A stretch of 64,000 nucleotides of DNA, from NCBI RefSeq assembly GCF_026988655.1, contig NZ_JALSKT010000080.1, positions 1 through 64,000 on the forward strand, written 5' to 3'. The notes beneath the pieces are model-generated. The model was not told where the DNA came from and did not search any database. It worked only from the letters and a program-made list of their open reading frames with translations. Below are positions 6,488 to 15,489 of this stretch, piece by piece; position 1 is the first letter of the stretch, and every line of letters starts with the position of its first letter. The translations under genes and the position numbers were made by a program. This stretch comes from Sulfurimonas sp. GTDB taxonomy: Bacteria; Campylobacterota; Campylobacteria; Campylobacterales; Sulfurimonadaceae.

Positions 6488-8724
6488 TATTTTTTTTGCT
6501 CGTCTATCTCTTCGCGAGGTGTTCTTGCTTTACACTTCACACACTCATATACTTCTTTGTTTCGGTAAGTACGAGGAGCTAAAACACCACTACAATCTTT
6601 CTCTTTACACTTGATAGTTGTCGGTTCAAATTTTGATATAAATTTACAATCTGGATAGTTTTCACATCCCCAAAAAGGTCCACGACGAGAGTTTTTCAAG
6701 CTAATTTTACCACCACAATCAGGGCAAGGCGTTTCACTGACTTTTTCTTCGACATTAATGCTTTTTGTATTTTTACAATCTGGATAGTTTGAACATGCTA
6801 AAAATTCTCCATTACGACCGTTTTTCACAATCATATCTGCACCACATTTGTCACACTTCTCATCAGCCGTTGTCTCTTTTTTCTCTACCTTATTGCCCTC
6901 TTCATCACACTGTTCTGTATATTTACACTTAGGAAAACCACTACACGCGATGAAGTTTCCAAAACGACCACTTCTTAAAAGGAGCTCATTCTCCCCACAT
7001 TTAGGGCAAGTTCTTCCGAGTGGTTTTGCAAGTTTAAGAGAAACAATGTTTTCTTTCCCTGCATCTATTTGTTGCATAAATTTTTGATAAAACTCAAGTA
7101 GAAGTTTTTGCCAGTCAACTTTGCCTTCTGCTACTTCATCAAGCTCTTCTTCCATCTCTGCGGTAAAATTAATATCTACGATATTTGCAAAATGCTTTTC
7201 TAATATCTCCGTTACAGTAAATGCAATCTCTGTTGGGATGATTTGCTTTTTCTCTATGGTCACATAGGTTCGGTTTGAAAGTGTCGCTATGGTTGGTGCG
7301 TATGTTGATGGTCGTCCAACGCCTTCAGCTTCTAACTTTTTAATCAAACTCGCTTCTGAGTAACGAGAAGGTGGCTCTGTAAAGTGCTGTTCAGGTTTTA
7401 CACTTTGTATCTCAGCCTTGTCACCTTGTGTTAACCGAGGAAGGAGTTTATCTTTATCTTCAGCCCCAGTTACAGCATAAAAACCATCAAAGATGAGTTT
7501 TCTACCACTTGCACGGTATTCGTTTTCATTGCCTTTAAAGATGATACTTTGTTGTTCAAACTGTGCATCTTCCATCTGACACGCCATAAAACGCTCATAT
7601 ATCAAGCGATACAGCTTAATCTCATCTGCTTTTAAAAAGCTTTGTGCAACCTCAGGAGTGAACTGCAGCATAGTAGGACGGATAGCCTCATGCGCTTCTT
7701 GTGCTCCTTTTGATTTTTTAGTATAAACTTTTGGCTCTTTTGGTAGGTATTTTTTCCCAAAACGGTTTTCGATGATACCGCGAACTGCACCTACAGCTTC
7801 TTTTGCAAGGTTGAGTGAATCGGTTCTCATATAAGTAATAACCCCAGAAGTTCCATCTGGAGTTTTTACACCCTCATAAAGTGTTTGGGCTATCATCATC
7901 GTTCTTTTTGGAGTAAACCCGAGTTTACTTGATGCTGCTTGTTGGAGTGTTGAGGTCATAAATGGTGGTGGTGTTGCACTTTTTCTCTGTTTTGTTTCAA
8001 TTTTTGCAATGATAAAGTTGTCATTTTTGACACTTTGTGTAATTGCATCCGCTTTTTCTTTGTTCTCTATAGAGAGTTTAGAGATCTTTTCATCTTTATG
8101 TTTGATGAGTGTTGCGTCTATATTTGTTTTAAACGCAGTGTTTATAGTCCAATACTCTTGAGGGATAAAAGCTTTTATCTCTCGCTCACGATCGACTACA
8201 AGTTTGAGTGTAGAAGATTGTACCCGTCCACCAGAGAGACCTTTTTGAATTTTAGACGCTAAAAGAGGGGAGAGTTTGTACCCAACGATACGGTCAAGAA
8301 GACGACGTGCTTGTTGTGCGTTTACCATATCCATATCAATTTTACGAGCAGACTCAAGTGCATGTTTGATAGCAGTTTTTGTAATCTCATGGAAAACAAT
8401 ACGTGGTAGTTCAAGTGGATCTTTTTTGATAGCATGCGCTATGTGCCAGCCTATAGCTTCTCCCTCGCGGTCCTCATCGGTTGCGATATAGATAACATCA
8501 GCTTTTTTAGCTTTTTCTTTTATCTCTTTAACCGTAGGGGCATTCTCTTTTGCCACAGAGTATTTGGGAACAAGTTCGTTCGTTTCTTCATCTAAAGTGA
8601 TTCCAAAACGAGATTTTGGTAAATCTCGGATGTGTCCTTTAGAAGCGATAACATCATAATCTTTACCTAAAAAGTTCTTGATAGTCTTGGCTTTTGCGGG
8701 TGATTCGACAATAATTAATTTCAA
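6487..8724 (-). CDS. topA: DNA topoisomerase I
   Basis: TopA relaxes negative supercoils by cutting one strand. The 745-residue protein shows the Toprim domain (catalytic E7 and the DEDREGE block at 83-89), the type IA core with active-site Tyr298 in GVITYMRTDS, and, at the C-terminus, four cysteine-rich zinc-ribbon repeats (for example CPKCGENELLL and CDKCGADMIVK). Three are of the standard four-cysteine form. It is the first gene of a minus-strand group of five with overlapping ends. The upstream gap of 80 bases to the PemK gene should hold its promoter. One copy of the AAACGCAG motif lies in the gene and encodes TAFKTN. Confidence 0.96.
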   Translation of the reverse strand: MKLIIVESPAKAKTIKNFLGKDYDVIASKGHIRDLPKSRFGITLDEETNELVPKYSVAKENAPTVKEIKEKAKKADVIYIATDEDREGEAIGWHIAHAIKKDPLELPRIVFHEITKTAIKHALESARKIDMDMVNAQQARRLLDRIVGYKLSPLLASKIQKGLSGGRVQSSTLKLVVDREREIKAFIPQEYWTINTAFKTNIDATLIKHKDEKISKLSIENKEKADAITQSVKNDNFIIAKIETKQRKSATPPPFMTSTLQQAASSKLGFTPKRTMMIAQTLYEGVKTPDGTSGVITYMRTDSLNLAKEAVGAVRGIIENRFGKKYLPKEPKVYTKKSKGAQEAHEAIRPTMLQFTPEVAQSFLKADEIKLYRLIYERFMACQMEDAQFEQQSIIFKGNENEYRASGRKLIFDGFYAVTGAEDKDKLLPRLTQGDKAEIQSVKPEQHFTEPPSRYSEASLIKKLEAEGVGRPSTYAPTIATLSNRTYVTIEKKQIIPTEIAFTVTEILEKHFANIVDINFTAEMEEELDEVAEGKVDWQKLLLEFYQKFMQQIDAGKENIVSLKLAKPLGRTCPKCGENELLLRSGRFGNFIACSGFPKCKYTEQCDEEGNKVEKKETTADEKCDKCGADMIVKNGRNGEFLACSNYPDCKNTKSINVEEKVSETPCPDCGGKISLKNSRRGPFWGCENYPDCKFISKFEPTTIKCKEKDCSGVLAPRTYRNKEVYECVKCKARTPREEIDEQKK

Positions 8725-8804
8725 ATTGTTTTCCTATATATAGTATAGTGATTTGTTTTTCAAGTTTGGAAGTGTAGCGAAAAAAAGATTAAATGTGAAA
8801 AAGT

Positions 8805-9125
8805 TTAGCACTCAAGCTGATTACAAAGTTCTTTTTTAATCTTTTGTAAACTAAGATCTTTTAAAGAAGCAATAAATTTTGATCCCAAAATAAGTTCGCT
8901 ATCTACAGCAGTAAGTTTAGGAACGACAACAACAGACTCCTTTTTTAAACTACCATCTTTAATATCTGCATTTGTTATGAGAATACCTTCTCTTTTGAGA
9001 TTGCTGGTTAGAGGTAAGACTAAGACATCATTTTTAGAAATCGTATGAAAGACCAACACAGGTCGTCCTTTTGCTTTAGTGAAGTTAGAGTAAGGCATAT
9101 TGATATAAAAGATACTTCCTACCAC
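8805..9125 (-). CDS. PemK/MazF-family toxin
   Basis: A 106-residue protein of the PemK/MazF endoribonuclease family. The N-terminal block reads GSIFYINMPYSNFTKAKGRPVLV, with the GRPVLV segment typical of the fold, and the middle has LVLPLTSN, the equivalent of the family's PLTS block. Such toxins cut mRNA at short sequences. Its start overlaps the end of the upstream antitoxin-like gene by 7 bases. The pairing with a Phd-like rather than a MazE-like antitoxin is a known type of mixed module. Confidence 0.8.
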   Translation of the reverse strand: MVGSIFYINMPYSNFTKAKGRPVLVFHTISKNDVLVLPLTSNLKREGILITNADIKDGSLKKESVVVVPKLTAVDSELILGSKFIASLKDLSLQKIKKELCNQLEC

Positions 9126-9376
9126 TCTGAATAATCCTCGTCTTCATCATCAAAGTTATTGCTGCTAAGACCTATAGCTATCTTTGAAAAGTTATCAATC
9201 TCGCTGTCACTCCAAAAACTCCACTCATCATCTGTATTTTGAAGCTTTTTATACTTTTCATAATCCATCACAACAACAAAAGGCTTTTCTCTTTTTGTGA
9301 TAAGTATGTCATCACGCAAAGCTTCTTGGAGTCTTGTTGAGTTTTGTTTTATCTCTGTTGCAGATATAGTATGCAT
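9119..9376 (-). CDS. Phd/YefM-family antitoxin
   Basis: The 85-residue protein starts HTISATEIKQNSTRLQEAL and continues ILITKREKPFVVVMDYEKYKKL, the classical pattern of the Phd/YefM DNA-binding and dimerisation domain. The C-terminal 30 residues are very acidic (SNNFDDEDEDYSEW), as expected of the flexible segment that wraps around the toxin. It precedes and overlaps the PemK-like gene. Antitoxins of this type usually repress their own promoter, which should lie in the 9377-9450 region. Confidence 0.82.
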   Translation of the reverse strand: MHTISATEIKQNSTRLQEALRDDILITKREKPFVVVMDYEKYKKLQNTDDEWSFWSDSEIDNFSKIAIGLSSNNFDDEDEDYSEW

Positions 9377-9455
9377 AAAAGTTCCTTTTGTCTATTTAGG
9401 TTATTATAACTATTTTAGCTATCTGTGTCAAATATGAAAAAAATTACAAATTTTC

Positions 9456-9482
9456 TAAAGTTATTTTTTGAGTTGACGATAT
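9456..9482 (+). promoter_or_regulatory. Sigma-28 (FliA) promoter of the flagellin gene
   Basis: TAAA at 9456-9459, a 15-base spacer and GACGATAT at 9475-9482 match the flagellar sigma-28 consensus TAAA-N15-GCCGATAA, with the CGATAT form of -10 known from Campylobacter. Transcription would start near 9490 and give a leader of about 75 bases with AAGGA seven bases before the flagellin ATG. Confidence 0.85.
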
Positions 9483-9564
9483 TGTTATAGTCTCGGGCAA
9501 GGAAGCCTAAAGATAAAATAAAAAACACAAGGGCGTAAGGCTCTTCCATAGAAAAGGATTTATT

Positions 9565-10782
9565 ATGGGTTTTAGAATTAACACAAACGTTGCGGCAATG
9601 AACGCACACAGAAATTCTGTAGAAACAAATAAAGGTTTAGATAAAAGTTTAAATGCTTTATCTTCTGGTTTACGTATTAACAAAGCGGCAGATGATGCTT
9701 CTGGTATGGCGATTGCAAATTCACTTCGTCAACAAGCGCAAGGTCTTGGTCAAGCTATCAACAATGCAAATGACGGTATCGGTGTTGCGCAAACTGCTGA
9801 TGGTGCTTTGGATGAGTATACAAAAATCATTGATACAGTAAGAACAAAATCTATTCAAGCTGCATCTGATGGTCAAACATTGGATTCTCGTAAAAAAATT
9901 CAAGCAGATATTGACAGACTTCTTGAAGAAGCACAAAATATCGCTTCAACGACTTCATTTAATGGACAAACACTTCTAAACGGTGCATACCAAAATAAAT
10001 CATTCCAAATTGGTGCGTACTCTGGTGAGACTGTAAAACTTTCTATTGGGGATACACAAACTTCACAAGTTGCGAATTTCTCTTTAGCTGAAACAGGCGT
10101 TGGTTTTTCTCGTTTAAGTGGCGCTGCAAATACAGGTAATAGTTCAGCTTCACTTTCTGTTACAGTTGTTAATGCTGATGGTTCAACTGCAACAGTATCG
10201 ACTTCGTCAATTACATTTACTTCTGGTGCTGATTTATCCGGATATCAAGTTGCACAAACTATTGTAGATAAATTTAATCAGCAGGCACAGGTTGCAGGGG
10301 CAGATGTAAGAGCAAGTATTGTTGAGGCAACTGGTTCAACAATAGATAACCCTGAGTATAGTATTCGTATAGACTCTTCTGGTGATTTAACTGGTATGAC
10401 TATAGGCGATAATGTAAATGACGGTAAAACATCTACTCTAATCGCAAATACTGCTGCTGGTTTAAATAATAATCTTTCAACAGTTGATGTTACAACACGT
10501 AGAGATGCACAAAAAGCGATTACTATTGCTTCTTATGCACTCAAAGACATAGATGCGACGCGTTCAGATATCGGTTCGGTTCAAAATCAACTTGAATCTA
10601 CAGTAAGAAATATCTCTGTTACACAGGTAAATGTTACGGCAGCGGAATCGCAAATCCGTGATGTTGACTTTGCGGCTGAGAGTGCAAACTTCTCTAAACT
10701 CAACATTCTTGCACAGTCTGGTTCATATGCTATGAGTCAAGCAAATGCTGTTCAGCAAAACGTGCTTAGATTATTACAATAG
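9565..10782 (+). CDS. fla: Flagellin
   Basis: This is the filament subunit. The N-terminal D0/D1 region (GFRINTNVAAMNAHRN, then LSSGLRINKAADDASG) and the C-terminal region (from about residue 325, ending SQANAVQQNVLRLLQ) are highly typical, with a variable central domain rich in serine and threonine at about residues 170-310. Those serines and threonines are the usual sites for nonulosonic acid glycosylation, which fits the Maf and legionaminic acid genes that follow. Length is 405 residues, shorter than the roughly 570 of Campylobacter jejuni FlaA. The gene has its own sigma-28 promoter and a hairpin after the stop, and is probably read alone. Confidence 0.96.
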   Translation: MGFRINTNVAAMNAHRNSVETNKGLDKSLNALSSGLRINKAADDASGMAIANSLRQQAQGLGQAINNANDGIGVAQTADGALDEYTKIIDTVRTKSIQAASDGQTLDSRKKIQADIDRLLEEAQNIASTTSFNGQTLLNGAYQNKSFQIGAYSGETVKLSIGDTQTSQVANFSLAETGVGFSRLSGAANTGNSSASLSVTVVNADGSTATVSTSSITFTSGADLSGYQVAQTIVDKFNQQAQVAGADVRASIVEATGSTIDNPEYSIRIDSSGDLTGMTIGDNVNDGKTSTLIANTAAGLNNNLSTVDVTTRRDAQKAITIASYALKDIDATRSDIGSVQNQLESTVRNISVTQVNVTAAESQIRDVDFAAESANFSKLNILAQSGSYAMSQANAVQQNVLRLLQ

Positions 10783-10796
10783 TAATAATCGCTAAA

Positions 10797-10815
10797 ACAA
10801 GGCTCTAGCCTTGTG
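10797..10815 (+). terminator. Hairpin after the flagellin gene
   Basis: ACAAGGC and GCCTTGT form a 7-bp stem around a short loop, beginning 14 bases after the flagellin stop codon. The run of T that should follow is broken (GAGCAAGTTTCTTT), so it is either a weak terminator or a 3' stabilising hairpin; a clean T-run occurs later, at about 10857-10864. Confidence 0.5.
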
Positions 10816-10879
10816 AGCAAGTTTCTTTAGAAAATGTTTTAAGACTGCTTCAGTAGTTTTTTTTCTTTGTTCTCAAGCT

Positions 10880-12898
10880 TCAGGCTTGGGAACTCTCTTC
10901 TTCTAGCACTTTGAGTACATGTAAATCTTTCTCATATGTTTTTATAATCTTTTTAATATTTTTTACAAACACAGCGTGAAATTTTTTTGTAAATTTTTTG
11001 GAGTTTTTTAACTCTTTTGTATTAAAAAAATCATCTGCATAAGGTGTAGTGTTCATATAGTATATAGTCATCAGATCTCTGAGTTCAAATATACACTCAT
11101 GATTACACATTGCACTTACCATATCAATAAGATTGAGTTTAAACATAAGTGCATCACTGTGGGGTGCATTTGTAAAGCTCTCAAGCAGCTGATAGTAATC
11201 TTTGATTTGTCCTATACGACAATAGATACCGTCTATTTCATTTTGATCAAGTTGTGTTGTTGATAAATTGTCAAAATATTTTTTCATCTCGTTTCGCACG
11301 AGTGTTTTGTCTTGTTTTTGTGGCAGTGTTACATCTTTGATGTAGGTTGGAATTGTTTGATCAAGTTTACAGCCATCTGAGAGATTGTAAATGCTTTGTG
11401 TCGGTGTTTTGTATTTTCTGGTGAAGTAGTTGATAACAGGGATGGAGAGCATAAACAAAGGAGTTGATTTGACTTTATCTTTAAAATTTCCTGCTATTTC
11501 AAGGACAGAGTCACCAAGGTGAAAATCTTGATTCTCCTCTGTTTGTGCTTTGTTATTATTGTTATCTATTGAGCGTGCTTTAAAGTGGTCAGGCGTGTGT
11601 GAAAGCCCCTCATCACTGAGTGCCAAATCTATTCCTAAAAGATAAATCTGCGGTGCATTGAAGATAAGAGCCAAGGCATGGATAGAGTCTCCAACACTTG
11701 AGACTGTCAGTGTGCTACGGGAGAGTTTGTATTTTGTTCTGTCTTCATGCAGATAGATATTTTCTTTTTTAAAGCGTTGAAAAAGTTCAGGAGAGACAGA
11801 AGCACTGAAAAAGAGGAGTGTTTCTTCTAAAAAATCCAAGTCTCCCAAATTTTCAAGCATTTCATGAGTTGTATATACATTCTCGTCAATTTGAACAGCA
11901 ATATCAGGAGTAACACCGATGCGTTTGAGGGTGTTGAGTGCTGTAAATGCAGCGATAATGACAAATCTGTCTTGATTTTCTTTTACCCATTCTGCATTTT
12001 TGTAAAGTGATGGGCCTGCACCTAAAACAAGCCATGGTTTGTCTTGAAATATTGTATCTTTTTCTCTTTTACGCAGGTCTAGAAACTTATACTCTTCATT
12101 GATTTTATCTAAAACTTTTCTGTTTTTTTCTAAGATACGATTATGGGAGTAGGTCGCTTCGGGTCGAGAGATGAGAATGGCTTGAATCTCTTGAATTTTT
12201 GATTCATATGCTGAGGAAAAGAGATGAAATTTAATAAACTGGTTTTTGAAAAAAGCATTGGTATAAAAACCATTAAAGCACTCTCTAAAGGTGCCTGCAT
12301 TGTCTGCGATTGAGAAAAAACTTGTTGTATTCATAAGCGCTTGTTTATAGTCAATAGTAAAAAGAGAAAGGCGAAAAAGTTCCAGGTTATCTTCTACTAT
12401 GAGCACTACTTGAAAATCATATTTTTCAACAGCTTTAGGAATATGGAGCCCAAGTCCAACACCCAAAAATATAAATTTATCAAGCTCTTTCATGTGTGTA
12501 GAATCATCAATATTTTTATGATAAAGTTCGTATATCTCTGCAGTAGTTGCAAAATTTGTATAGGCATTTGCATTTTTTATTGTTTCAAAAGAATTTTCTT
12601 CAAAGTTGATTTTCCGTAAACTTCGAAAACTTTGATCATTTTTTTTCAGGTTAATGTCATCAACAATCTTTTGTGAGAACTCTTGAGAATTTGTATTGTA
12701 GAGTTTTGCCCCGCTTGCAAGTTCAACAACATCAAAGTATCCATCTTCATAGATTAGATCGTACTTTGGGGAGAGTCTTCCATCATCCAGCAAGCTCTCC
12801 AATGCTAAAATTTTATTGGAAACTTTTTCATTGTATTTTTTAAAAAATTCAATATTATTTTGATAGTTTTTTATAGCCTGTTCTTCTATATTTTGCAT
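10880..12898 (-). CDS. maf: Motility-associated factor (Maf) glycosyltransferase, DUF115
   Basis: The product belongs to the Maf/DUF115 family that transfers pseudaminic or legionaminic acid to flagellin in Campylobacter, Helicobacter, Aeromonas and others. The central core has the typical blocks KPWLVLGAGPSL, VIIAAFTALNTLKRIGVTPDIAVQIDE and IYLLGIDLALS. The ATG at 12898 was chosen: AAAGG lies six bases before it, whereas the ATG at 12904 directly touches that ribosome site. It lies convergent to flagellin and divergent from the legionaminic acid operon, which makes flagellin the likely acceptor and CMP-legionaminic acid the likely donor. About 672 residues, usual for the family. Confidence 0.9.
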   Translation of the reverse strand: MQNIEEQAIKNYQNNIEFFKKYNEKVSNKILALESLLDDGRLSPKYDLIYEDGYFDVVELASGAKLYNTNSQEFSQKIVDDINLKKNDQSFRSLRKINFEENSFETIKNANAYTNFATTAEIYELYHKNIDDSTHMKELDKFIFLGVGLGLHIPKAVEKYDFQVVLIVEDNLELFRLSLFTIDYKQALMNTTSFFSIADNAGTFRECFNGFYTNAFFKNQFIKFHLFSSAYESKIQEIQAILISRPEATYSHNRILEKNRKVLDKINEEYKFLDLRKREKDTIFQDKPWLVLGAGPSLYKNAEWVKENQDRFVIIAAFTALNTLKRIGVTPDIAVQIDENVYTTHEMLENLGDLDFLEETLLFFSASVSPELFQRFKKENIYLHEDRTKYKLSRSTLTVSSVGDSIHALALIFNAPQIYLLGIDLALSDEGLSHTPDHFKARSIDNNNNKAQTEENQDFHLGDSVLEIAGNFKDKVKSTPLFMLSIPVINYFTRKYKTPTQSIYNLSDGCKLDQTIPTYIKDVTLPQKQDKTLVRNEMKKYFDNLSTTQLDQNEIDGIYCRIGQIKDYYQLLESFTNAPHSDALMFKLNLIDMVSAMCNHECIFELRDLMTIYYMNTTPYADDFFNTKELKNSKKFTKKFHAVFVKNIKKIIKTYEKDLHVLKVLEEESSQA

Positions 12899-12975
12899 AC
12901 ACATCCTTTCATAAGTAGTACTCTAAGCATAAAATATACCAAATTTAATGGTATAGAAGTTGCTAGTAACTTCAC

Positions 12976-14163
12976 ATGAATGTTTTAAAACTAATAGGCA
13001 GAGAAAAAGAACTTTTTCTAAATGATATACAAAAATATAAAAATGAATTAACCAAGATTGTATGTAATGCAAAATTTTTGGTGCTTGGCGGTGCAGGAAG
13101 CATAGGGAGTGCTGTAGTAAAAGAGATTTTTAAACGCAATCCTAAAAAGCTCCATGTAGTTGATATCTCAGAGAACAATTTAACAGAACTTGTGCGTGAT
13201 ATTCGCAGCTCACATGGTTATATTGATGGAGAATTTGCAACTTATGCCCTTGATATAGGTTCGATTGAGTATGATGCTTTTATTACTCAAGATGGAGAGT
13301 ATGATTATGTGCTCAATCTCTCAGCCTTAAAACATGTACGCAGTGAAAAAGACCCCTTTACTTTGATGCGGATGATTGAAACAAATATATTTAACACCGA
13401 TAAAACGCTCAAGCAATCAATTGAGCAGGGAGTAAAGAAATATTTTTGTGTCTCAACTGACAAGGCAGCTAACCCAGTTAATATGATGGGAGCAAGCAAG
13501 CGGATTATGGAGATGTTTGTGCATAGAAATTCCACGCAAATTGATGTCTCTATGGCACGCTTTGCCAATGTTGCTTTTAGTGATGGCTCACTACTACATG
13601 GATTTAACCAAAGGCTTGAGAAAAAACAGCCCATCGTAGCACCCAATGATATCAAACGCTACTTTGTAACACCAAAAGAGAGTGGAGAACTTTGTTTGAT
13701 GAGCTGCATATTTGGTGAAAATCGTGATATTTTCTTTCCAAAACTCTCAGAAGCTCTGCATCTCATTAGCTTTGCCGATATTGCAGTTAAATATCTACAA
13801 GAAAAAGGGTATGAGCCTTATCTTTGCAGCAGTGAAGATGAAGCAAGATCCTTGGCAAAAACACTGCCAGAACAAGGAAAATGGCCCTGTTTGTTCACAC
13901 AAAGTGACACAACGGGAGAGAAAGATTTTGAAGAGTTTTTTACCGAGAATGAAATACTTGATATGAAACGCTTTAAAAATCTTGGAGTCATTAAAAATGA
14001 ACTCGATTTTGATGCGCAACTTTTAGAGAAGTTTGAAACAGAGATAGAGCAGATGCTTGCAAAAAAATCATGGAATAAAGAACAGATAGTAGAACTTTTT
14101 TTAGAGCTTCTGCCAAACCTTGAGTATGAAGATAAGAAAAAATATCTTGATGGTAAGATGTGA
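12976..14163 (+). CDS. legB: UDP-N-acetylglucosamine 4,6-dehydratase LegB-like
   Basis: This is a short-chain dehydrogenase/reductase of the large 4,6-dehydratase type. It has the NAD site FLVLGGAGSIGSAVV, the block LNLSALKHVR, and STDKAANPVNMMGASKR, in which Met-x3-Lys replaces the usual Tyr-x3-Lys, as in PseB and LegB enzymes. It would make the 4-keto-6-deoxy sugar nucleotide at the start of the pathway. The neighbours legC, H, I, G and F identify the pathway as legionaminic rather than pseudaminic acid. It is longer at the C-terminus than PseB (395 residues). The gene ends in TGA, after which the same frame stays open through tandem repeats into legC. Confidence 0.88.
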   Translation: MNVLKLIGREKELFLNDIQKYKNELTKIVCNAKFLVLGGAGSIGSAVVKEIFKRNPKKLHVVDISENNLTELVRDIRSSHGYIDGEFATYALDIGSIEYDAFITQDGEYDYVLNLSALKHVRSEKDPFTLMRMIETNIFNTDKTLKQSIEQGVKKYFCVSTDKAANPVNMMGASKRIMEMFVHRNSTQIDVSMARFANVAFSDGSLLHGFNQRLEKKQPIVAPNDIKRYFVTPKESGELCLMSCIFGENRDIFFPKLSEALHLISFADIAVKYLQEKGYEPYLCSSEDEARSLAKTLPEQGKWPCLFTQSDTTGEKDFEEFFTENEILDMKRFKNLGVIKNELDFDAQLLEKFETEIEQMLAKKSWNKEQIVELFLELLPNLEYEDKKKYLDGKM

Positions 14164-14174
14164 GACACGTCAAG

Positions 14175-14200
14175 AAAACGAGAACTGCTTCTCGTTTTTA
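14175..14200 (+). terminator. Terminator-like hairpin between legB and legC
   Basis: AAAACGAGAA (14175-14184) and TTCTCGTTTT (14189-14198) form a perfect 10-bp stem with the tetraloop CTGC, and the right arm merges into a run of five T. This has the form of an intrinsic terminator, yet it lies 12 bases after legB inside an operon whose other genes all overlap. It may act as an attenuator or an RNA processing site that lowers expression of the downstream genes. Confidence 0.6.
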
Positions 14201-14207
14201 GCGTCGG

Positions 14208-14339
14208 AACCACAGACGATGTCCGAAGGACCGTCGAGGACTTGCGCGAAATTGCAACCACAGACGATGTCCGAAGGACCGTCGAGGACTTGCGCGAAAT
14301 TGCAACCACAGACGATGTCCGAAGGAGCGTCGAGGACAA
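14208..14339 (+). repeat. 48-bp tandem repeat, 2.75 copies, between legB and legC
   Basis: Copies lie at 14208-14255, 14256-14303 and 14304-14339 (partial, with one C-to-G change near 14325). The unit is richer in G and C than its surroundings and contains the small palindrome GTCCGAAGGAC. Its length of 48 is 16 codons, so a change in copy number would keep the frame. In the frame shared by legB and legC each unit reads TTDDVRRTVEDLREIA. No stop occurs in that frame between the legB TGA and legC. Confidence 0.9.
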
Positions 14340-14349
14340 AGGAAACAAC

Positions 14350-15489
14350 TTGAATAAAAAAATCATCAATTTCATCCAAAATATTTACCAGACAAAAGAG
14401 TTTATTTCTCTCCATGAACCCCGCTTTAGAGGCAATGAAAAAAAATACTTAAATGAGTGTATAGACTCTACATTTGTATCAAGTGTTGGAGCATTTGTTG
14501 ATAGGTTTGAGAAAGATTTGGCTTCTTATGTGGGTGCGAAATATGCCGTTGCAACAGTCAATGGAACAAGCGCTTTGCATGCAGCACTCATGGTCGCTGA
14601 TGTTTCACAAGGAGATGAAGTTCTCACGCAGGCACTTACCTTTGTGGCTACATGTAATGCCATAAGTTATTGTGATGCTAAACCTGTTTTTATTGATGTC
14701 GATTTAGATACTCTTGGTATGAGTGCAAAGAATTTAGAGATATTTTTGCAAAAAAACTGTGTAGTAAAGAATGGTGAATGTATCAACAAAACAACGAACA
14801 AAAGAGTGAAAGCCTGTGTGCCGATGCATACTTTTGGACACCCTTGTGAAATTGATGCAATCGCTACACTTTGCAAAAAATGGCACATTACACTTATAGA
14901 AGATGCCGCAGAGAGTTTGGGAAGTTTTTACAAACAAAATCATACTGGAACTTTTGGGAAAATGGGTTGCTTTAGTTTTAATGGTAACAAAATTATCACC
15001 GCTGGTGGAGGTGGCGCTATAGTTACCGATGATGAAGCAGTGGCAAAAAAGCTCAAACATCTTACAACAACGGCAAAAGTACCGCATAAATGGGAGTATG
15101 CTCATGATATAATAGGGTATAATTATCGCCTTCCAAATCTCAATGCAGCACTTCTTGTAGCACAACTTGAAGAATTAGAAGATTTTTTAGCCTCAAAAAG
15201 GCTCTTGGCACAAAAATATATACAGTTTTTTGAAGATTTTGACGATATAACATTCATTAAAGAGCCACAAAATACTCAATCAAACTATTGGCTCAATGCC
15301 ATTACATGTAAAGATAAAAAGATGAGAGATGCGTTGCTGGAAATTACTAACAAAAATGGAATTATGACACGTCCAATATGGAAACTGATGAGTGAGTTAG
15401 CAATGTTTAAAGATTGTCAAAATGATAGTCTGAAAAACTCAAAATATTTGAGTGAGCGAGTTATAAATATTCCAAGTAGTGTGCTATGA
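14350..15489 (+). CDS. legC: PLP-dependent aminotransferase LegC-like
   Basis: LegC converts the 4-keto sugar nucleotide to the 4-amino sugar. It is a DegT/DnrJ/EryC1-type enzyme: the substrate block GTSALHAAL, the PLP ring contact LIEDAAESLGS (around residue 185), and the PLP lysine K214 in FNGNKIITAGGGG are all present. I chose the TTG at 14350, seven bases after AAAGGA, which gives 379 residues and an N-terminus like that of its relatives. A longer frame from a TTG within the tandem repeats (14242) would add a repeated peptide and has no ribosome site. The end overlaps legH by four bases (ATGA). Confidence 0.85.
   Translation: MNKKIINFIQNIYQTKEFISLHEPRFRGNEKKYLNECIDSTFVSSVGAFVDRFEKDLASYVGAKYAVATVNGTSALHAALMVADVSQGDEVLTQALTFVATCNAISYCDAKPVFIDVDLDTLGMSAKNLEIFLQKNCVVKNGECINKTTNKRVKACVPMHTFGHPCEIDAIATLCKKWHITLIEDAAESLGSFYKQNHTGTFGKMGCFSFNGNKIITAGGGGAIVTDDEAVAKKLKHLTTTAKVPHKWEYAHDIIGYNYRLPNLNAALLVAQLEELEDFLASKRLLAQKYIQFFEDFDDITFIKEPQNTQSNYWLNAITCKDKKMRDALLEITNKNGIMTRPIWKLMSELAMFKDCQNDSLKNSKYLSERVINIPSSVL

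Noticed and set aside
9415-9609. Minus-strand frame over the flagellin promoter
   Set aside because: It overlaps the sigma-28 promoter and the flagellin start, and has no support.
14208-14339. 48-bp repeats as a CRISPR array
   Set aside because: The copies abut with no spacers between, and no cas gene is in the window.
14120-14353. Plus-strand frame with a PQTMSEGPSRTCAKLQ repeat
   Set aside because: It starts inside legB in another frame and owes its length to the repeat alone.
13818-14415. Long minus-strand frames across the legB end and the 48-bp repeats
   Set aside because: The repeat has few stops in any frame, so open frames arise without selection. They have no ribosome site and lie against two firm plus-strand genes.
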